In this document: one piece after another, positions 60,301 to 64,000 of the stretch
Position numbering within the stretch: position 1 is the stretch's first letter
Layout of the letters: every line of letters begins with the position of its first letter
NCBI RefSeq assembly: GCF_002117915.1
Contig: NZ_BDJB01000015.1
Span: 62,001-126,000 of the forward strand
From: Sphingomonas sp. TZW2008
GTDB lineage: Bacteria > Pseudomonadota > Alphaproteobacteria > Sphingomonadales > Sphingomonadaceae
Direction of reading: 5' to 3'
DNA: 64,000 bases
Made by a program: the position numbers and the translations under genes
The notes under the pieces: model-generated
What the model saw: only the letters and a program-made list of their open reading frames with translations
What the model was told of the DNA's origin: nothing
Database searches by the model: none

Positions 60301-60560
60301 CACAGGCCCCTGCTGGTGGCCTGGAGAGCGCTACGCCTCCCAAGGCGCCAGAAGTGGCAGGCGAGCGCTCCACCGGCCTCCAGCAGGCTCAGGCGAAGGA
60401 TCCCGGGAAACAGACGGGTGCGAGCGGGCTGGCGCCGGCGCCAGCCGCCGCAACTTCCAAGCCCCCCGCGCCCGACACGAGCAGCAGCGCAAAGCCCGAG
60501 CTGGAGAAGAACATCGACGACGGCGAGTCCCGTGGCCGTCAGATTGAGTTCGACCTGTGA
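57312..60560 (+). CDS. mobF: MOBF conjugative relaxase-helicase (TrwC/TraI type)
   Basis: 1082 residues. The N-terminal relaxase domain has catalytic tyrosines in NYYTSE (Y22, Y23) and the three metal histidines H147, H158 and H160 in HDTN ... LHSHAV. A helicase domain follows with Walker A GVAGAGKST near residue 489 and FIIDEGSM. The last 150 residues are Pro/Ala/Ser-rich. It nicks oriT, stays on the 5' end and unwinds the strand to be transferred. Third gene of the unit with the RHH protein and traD. Confidence 0.94.
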   Translation: MLSMAPVRSAGGSAKYFAADNYYTSEAATEASEWIGAGAFQAGLTGAPTQESFRAVLEGEMPDGSVIPSGANGKRAFGSDFTFSAPKSVSLLALVAGDKRLVEAHQQAVKEAMGWAERNLAEARIVGPDGVTRQVKTGNLIIGLFLHDTNREQEPQLHSHAVFANATRDQDGRWRALDNRALWAANTLVGAIYHASLRNKVAALGFTTELSGKHGTFEISGIGRETLKAFSTRREQILAAIGERRVTPEQRNLQTLLTREDKAEVEDRRQLYQDWRDKASGLGADLAGIVERAVNPATPRAAPWAAAVAGLNAVGARAKAIAAFFAERLGMEKADPLMPLARSQWPVTPEKLATAQSVASAIRHLSEREAGFTVHDIYRTALNFDLPGVSIDGVERRVNELVDQKVVFRGVGKYEGYMTTAQSIAIERAIMREANAGAGAGQPLMAPDVAETRLQAAAMKVHGFELNEGQLAAGRQVLSTSDRVIAIQGVAGAGKSTALLPLRDVLREEGKTLVVMSFMNELVQGTKEAGIEARTIDSFIGSHQHLLEPGTDQARIDKARDAYKDTVFIIDEGSMTSNTSQLKLNQLVNLLQVRMPNMGDDRQLGAISAGKPFEVMQRLGLETAHMPENLRATTDNMKRVNFHLYDRHPERAFTALSPYVVIAPDNIAETATKAWLALSPEMREQTGLYADGRVLKAEANALVQQGLLAEGVLSKESIKVEILDRESFTQEEIRYPGSYKQGQTVVVNRQIRSSGLWQGEYTVASVDKAAGTVSLQMSRLGRTKQFQPKKIIPDTSKPSPVDVYQKRELTLHKGDRIRFGSTDKDRGIWTAQQARVVDFDKNSVTLDIGAGNQIKLALSDPMLRRIDLAYSQNVHMLQGKTDTHAIAMLDSRNTKLVTQRALLVAATRVRESLIPVMDDKDRYLRIVKENTGDKTSALEVIGEVPGRDSSKSPAAAGPDSPSGANSSPRSQPVEKASDWDQAAAAFFDAADAAQRAAQAPAGGLESATPPKAPEVAGERSTGLQQAQAKDPGKQTGASGLAPAPAAATSKPPAPDTSSSAKPELEKNIDDGESRGRQIEFDL

Positions 60561-61156
60561 GGTTGCTCCTGCGCTTCGTCACCGTCGCGGCGATCGCGAG
60601 CTCCGCGAAGGCGCGCCCGCTCAGTGGCGCGCGGCCCGCATCCTGCCTTCTCGTCGGCGATTCCACGATCGTCGGCACCGCCGAGGCCATTCGAGCGAGC
60701 TTGGGCGTCGCGTGCGACGTCCAGGCGAGGGAAGGTGTGGCAACGTCGACCATCCTTCGATGGCAAGCTCCGGCCGGATCCTACCGGGTCGCCGTGATCG
60801 GCTCCGGGTCTAACGATGCCGGCAGCCCACGCTTGAGCCGCGACCTGGCGTTACTCCGCGGCGCGGTCCATGCCGATCGCGTCATCTGGCTGAGACCATA
60901 CGACCGAGCCGCCAGCGCGGCGATCGGTAAGGTTGCGGACGCGCACGGAGATGCCACCGTCGACCTCGCCAGCTTTCCTTCCCGGGACAGACTGCACCCT
61001 GCCAACTACGTCGCTGTCGCCCGCGCGATCGCGGCGCTGCCCCTCCCGCCCGCTCGTCCGGGCGCGACTGTCGTGGCTCCGCCCGCGCCAACCGCCGCAT
61101 CGCCGGCCACGCCAGCACTCGCCGGCCGACACGTCGAACTCGTCACCGCCTTCTGA
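60557..61156 (+). CDS. Secreted SGNH-hydrolase-like protein
   Basis: 199 residues from a GTG that overlaps the relaxase stop by four bases. A short hydrophobic, alanine-rich N-terminus (about residues 2-20) could be a signal peptide. The catalytic blocks of SGNH hydrolases are present: LLVGDS (block I serine), GSGSND (block III) and DRLHP (block V Asp-His). An esterase or peptidoglycan de-acetylase role in the periplasm is possible. The next gene but one is a similar protein lacking these residues. Confidence 0.65.
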   Translation: MRLLLRFVTVAAIASSAKARPLSGARPASCLLVGDSTIVGTAEAIRASLGVACDVQAREGVATSTILRWQAPAGSYRVAVIGSGSNDAGSPRLSRDLALLRGAVHADRVIWLRPYDRAASAAIGKVADAHGDATVDLASFPSRDRLHPANYVAVARAIAALPLPPARPGATVVAPPAPTAASPATPALAGRHVELVTAF

Positions 61157-61179
61157 ACCGCCGTGAAAGGGAACCGAAC

Positions 61180-61509
61180 ATGGACAATCCGACAACACAG
61201 GTTCTTCGCGATGAGGCCGCCTTCGCCCGTGTGCTCTTCTACGTCTCGCTCGCCCCGCTCGGATCGGGATTGGCCGGGCTGTATCTTCGGCGGCTTTTCG
61301 ACATCGATCCGACCCGGCTGCCGGACCTCGCCTTCCCGCTAAACGTGCCTCTTCTGGCTGTCACCTACCTGCCGCAGGCGGTGATTGGTGCCGCCGTAAT
61401 GAGCGCTATCGCTGCCCTCCATGCTCTTCGCAGCATCGCCCGCGTCCGGACGTACATCCGGCGGTTCGGACCAGGTGCCGGCCTCGGCAGGGTTCGGACA
61501 CGCCCGTGA
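61180..61509 (+). CDS. Small membrane protein between the SGNH pair
   Basis: 109 residues with AAAGGGAACC upstream. Hydrophobic segments at about 20-40, 55-72 and 70-85. No family recognised. Its place in the SGNH pair suggests shared function. Confidence 0.65.
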   Translation: MDNPTTQVLRDEAAFARVLFYVSLAPLGSGLAGLYLRRLFDIDPTRLPDLAFPLNVPLLAVTYLPQAVIGAAVMSAIAALHALRSIARVRTYIRRFGPGAGLGRVRTRP

Positions 61510-61559
61510 ACCGGCGCGGCTCATCGCACTCCGAAGCCTCCTCTCAGACGGGGACCACC

Positions 61560-62084
61560 ATGAAACGCCTCTTAGCTGCCACGCTTGCCTTGTTGACCGC
61601 CTCGCCGATCGCAGCGGCACCGAAGACCCCGCCATGCCTGCTTGTCGGAGACGAGACGATCGCCGGCACCGCGCCGGCGCTGATCGGCATGATCGGTCCC
61701 TGTGCCGTCCAGGCTCACCGAGGCGCGACCAGTAGCGAGGCGCTGTCGTGGCCGGCGCCGGGGGCCGAGTTCAAGTTGGTCGTGATCGGGCTCGGCGCCC
61801 ACGACCAGAACATGCCAAGGCTGGCCCGCAACCTGATGAAGATGCGTCGGGCGCTGAAAGCCGAGCGGGTCTTCTGGCTTCGTCCCTACGACGCCATGCC
61901 GGGGCAGGTCGTGCAACTCATGGCAGAGCGCTACTCGGACGGTCTGTACGATCTAGCCCGCTTACCGACCAAGGACGGCGTTCGGCCGGTCTCCTTTGTT
62001 CCTGTCGCACAGACCATTGCCGGCGCATCGGGCCGCAAGCGGCCGAAACCCAAGACGCTCACCGACCGGCAGCGCGAGTGGTAG
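61560..62084 (+). CDS. Degenerate SGNH-like secreted protein
   Basis: 174 residues from the ATG at 61560, with a clear signal peptide (MKRLLAATLALLTASPIAAA). It is the paralogue of the gene at 60557: shared LLVGD, IAGTA, LRPYD and spacing. The catalytic residues are changed: the serine of GDS is glutamate (GDE), GSGSND becomes GLGAHD and DRLHP becomes KDGVRP. Probably not an enzyme, but perhaps a binding or regulatory partner. Confidence 0.62.
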   Translation: MKRLLAATLALLTASPIAAAPKTPPCLLVGDETIAGTAPALIGMIGPCAVQAHRGATSSEALSWPAPGAEFKLVVIGLGAHDQNMPRLARNLMKMRRALKAERVFWLRPYDAMPGQVVQLMAERYSDGLYDLARLPTKDGVRPVSFVPVAQTIAGASGRKRPKPKTLTDRQREW

Positions 62085-62090
62085 TCCATC

Positions 62091-62427
62091 ATGAGCGCAC
62101 AGTTCGACAAAGGATCTCTGTCAGCGTCGGTCGACGCGGGAGGAATCGCCTGGTTCCTCTGGCCGGGTCCGCCGGCGGTGCTCCACCAGCTCGTTGAGGT
62201 CGACAAGCGCGGGGCGACCACGCCGTTGGACGAGTGCCCTACGAGAGGACCTGCTGTTAGACCCCATCTTCAAAGCCGGGTCGTACCACTGGCGCCTATC
62301 TGTGGCATGGGTCGGCGACGGCCCCATTGAGGCGCTAGGGGGCGAGGCCCTGGCCGAAATAGCGTGCTCCGGCATCAACGCGATAAGCGCTCGCTTTCCG
62401 AACGCCTTCCAACCGCGGGAGGCTTAG
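62091..62427 (+). pseudogene. Small gene split by a frameshift
   Basis: The first frame starts MSAQFDKGSLSASVDAGGIAWFLWPG, and a second frame continues from about 62235 with LREDLLLDPIFKAGSYHWRL to 62427. Codon use is coding-like on each side of the shift (+1). Joined, they make about 110 residues of unknown family. An inactive gene or a one-base error are both possible. Confidence 0.5.
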
Positions 62428-63197
62428 AAGGCCTTCGGACGGAGGGTAGCGAGGGTACTGTTCTCCAGATCGGGCCGGCCTTCGCCCCAGACCACATCGC
62501 GGTGGATCGGTGGGAGGTCGTCTGCATTGAGCCAATCCTCCATATAGCGCCCGGAGTGCGCCTCCAGGCCTTCGAGATGCCGGTACTGGAGGAAAAGCAT
62601 CATCGCGCGCGCGATCGAGCGCGCCCAGCTCACATCGCGCCGGGTGATCGCTTCAAGGAGACGCCGACGGCCGAGCAGCGCTTCGCTGAAGTTCTCTTTA
62701 TTCAGCATCCTGACGGTACGGCGGAACTGCGCCGGCGCTGTCACCTGGCGGTTGAGTTTCGCGAGTAGCTTCAACCCTTGCAAGTCGACCAACGCCTGAT
62801 CGAACGTGCGGAGACTGAGGGTCAACTCCTCGGGATCGAACGGGTCGCGCTTGAGAGCGTCTATGCCGGCGCAGACTGCGGCGTGGAGCTTTGCGAGACA
62901 TAGGTCGTCCGACCGCTGGCTCCAGCATAGCGCGGCATGTTCCGCAAACATCGCCCTGACCTCATAGGTCTGCTTGATGTCCTCAGCAGTCCAGTCCTTG
63001 ACGTAGAAGATCTGATTATGATCGTTCTGCAGGTAATCTTCCGCTTGCAGCCAGATCAATGCATCAAGGACGGGCGGGCGAGTCATCTGCAACCGCTCCT
63101 GGATTTGGCCAGTCCGCAGTTTTGAGCCCGGCGCCACGGCAAGATCGAGAATCTTGCGCCGGAGAAAAAGGTAGGCCCTCTCAGTCTTTGTCGCCAC
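62424..63197 (-). CDS. GntR-family regulator (FCD type)
   Basis: 257 residues from a GTG at 63197, with GGGAGAGG upstream. Winged-helix N-terminus (residues 1-65: TERAYLFLRRKILDL, GSKLRTGQIQERLQMTRPPVLDALIWLQAED) and a helical FCD-type ligand domain (75-230, with VRAMFAEHAALCW). It likely senses a small metabolite. No target operon is visible; it may be part of a region joined to the plasmid later. Converges with the frameshifted gene. Confidence 0.85.
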   Translation of the reverse strand: MATKTERAYLFLRRKILDLAVAPGSKLRTGQIQERLQMTRPPVLDALIWLQAEDYLQNDHNQIFYVKDWTAEDIKQTYEVRAMFAEHAALCWSQRSDDLCLAKLHAAVCAGIDALKRDPFDPEELTLSLRTFDQALVDLQGLKLLAKLNRQVTAPAQFRRTVRMLNKENFSEALLGRRRLLEAITRRDVSWARSIARAMMLFLQYRHLEGLEAHSGRYMEDWLNADDLPPIHRDVVWGEGRPDLENSTLATLRPKAF

Positions 63198-63648
63198 CCG
63201 ACCTCTCCCTAGGCGACCCGACTCCGCTTATTTTGGCTCAGTCTAATACGAGAGCGATCAAGTTGCAGCCTGCGCATTTGGAAGGTTCGCCCTCGTTCAC
63301 AATTTGACACACATCCTGCCGCGAGCCCTCTCGAGCTCACGGCCGGTTTCCACGCCTTGAGGAAAAGCCTCCCCCCGCAACGAAACGAGTACGCCTGGTT
63401 GACATCACCGTCCCCCCCGAGACTGCCAACCTACACTCGCGATCGAAACCCATCAGGCGCCGAAGCGACCATACCATGGGTTTGACGCAGGCAGCATAAC
63501 GACGGAATGAACGAAGCGTCATCCGATCGGCACACCGCCCCTCGCTTGGCGCGCGGCTATGCCTCGAAGTGGGTGAAAGCCGCAATTACCATTCGAGGTT
63601 AAAGTGTGGCCAACATCCAGACCGTGCCAATATGACGCGAGATGGCGG
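63198..63648. other. Non-coding stretch without recognised features
   Basis: About 450 bases between the GntR regulator and the ligase remnant. I see no gene, terminator or repeat that stands out. It must contain the regulator promoter. Confidence 0.5.
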
Positions 63649-64000
63649 CTACCGGGCCGCCCCGGCCAGGCCCACGACTGTAGCGTGCCGGACCTTGTCG
63701 CTTCCTTTCAGATGTCGGACGCGGACACGTAGGCGAGGCTCCAGCCAACGCGCCTTCTTCGACCGCGGCGCGCAGGGCAGCGGACGCGCGCGGGCTAGCT
63801 CCTCGGTCGCGCGATAGAACTGCTCCCTGGCGTAGGCCGGAAGGGTGACCGCCGCGCCGCCAGCCTACTCCAACCCATCCTCGGTTTCTCGAGCCAGCAG
63901 CGCGGCGACCGGCTCGCCGGGAGTGACCTCCGTACCCACCACCACGAAGTCGCTTTCCGTCCAGCATTTCACTTTCAGCCAGTTTCGCGCCCGGCCACTG
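63649..64000 (-). pseudogene. 3' remnant of an ATP-dependent DNA ligase with an in-frame stop
   Basis: On the minus strand from the window edge the reading is RNWLKVKCWTESDFVVVG, then PGEPVAALLARETEDGLE, a TAG at 63865-63867, and in the same frame AGGAAVTLPAYAREQFY and LEPRLRVRVRHLKG to the stop at 63649. This is the C-terminal OB-fold part of LigD/LigC-type ligases. The TAG replaces a tyrosine codon, so the gene is probably broken; the rest lies outside the window. Confidence 0.7.

Noticed and set aside
63337..63967. Other minus-strand frames near the right end (82 and 122 codons)
   Set aside because: They are in other frames from the ligase remnant and show no coding signs; the ligase motifs lie in a different frame.
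1..64000. tRNA, rRNA or known transposase genes
   Set aside because: I looked for cloverleaf-like and rRNA-like stretches and for DDE or serine/tyrosine recombinase motifs and did not find any.

Overview
The window reads as part of a large, GC-rich conjugative plasmid from an alphaproteobacterium, most likely a sphingomonad (Sphingomonas, Sphingobium or Novosphingobium type). The grounds are an F-type transfer operon, a MOBF relaxase with a TraD-like coupling protein, an RPA-family RepA next to a RepC-family initiator, ParA, ArdC, a SRAP protein, DUF736 and DUF2493 proteins and a PRTRC cluster. I see no rRNA, tRNA or CRISPR array. Species placement is inference.

Layout. 1-4283 (minus strand): start of an F-type type IV secretion operon, traA-traL-traE-traK-traB-dsbC, running off the left edge. 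4284-5852: operator-rich divergent region, then two likely regulators or accessory proteins and a small membrane protein. 5839-7841 (minus): lytic transglycosylase, then parA with a small partner gene. 7842-8319: palindromes that could be a centromere. 8320-16954: primase-like protein, large ParB-like protein, methylase-helicase fusion (strawberry-notch type) and ArdC. 16955-20325: replication module with repC, repA and twelve copies of one 19-bp iteron. 20326-25154: accessory genes, including a TGT/DpdA-like transglycosylase, a SRAP protein and an LPD29-type protein. 25393-31116: PRTRC operon (ParB, E, C, F, B, A, ThiF), which has the parts of a bacterial ubiquitin-like conjugation pathway. 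31226-43548: about 20 tightly packed plasmid genes, including a Mom-like DNA modification protein, a GHKL ATPase and a PP-loop enzyme. 43573-46562: terminator, then minus-strand genes (hypothetical, frameshifted CPBP protease, NERD protein). 46563-49422: structured non-coding DNA around DUF736 and DUF2493 genes. 49423-54076: small hypothetical genes. 54077-60560: candidate oriT, RHH protein, traD and relaxase. 60557-62427: a pair of SGNH-like secreted proteins and small genes. 62424-64000: GntR regulator and the remains of an ATP-dependent DNA ligase.

How it fits together. The tra operon, lytic transglycosylase, oriT, RHH protein, TraD and relaxase give transfer; repA/repC and parA give maintenance. 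The plus-strand block from 8.3 to 43.5 kb is rich in genes expected to help a plasmid establish itself in a new host: anti-restriction, DNA modification, ssDNA handling and ParB-like proteins. Many of its transcription units share one leader design: a purine tract, a hairpin whose stem sequence changes from copy to copy while pairing is kept, then a strong ribosome binding site. This leader family and the PRTRC ubiquitin-like pathway are the two most interesting things here. A 15-bp sequence shared by the tra and repA control regions suggests that transfer and replication answer to one regulator.
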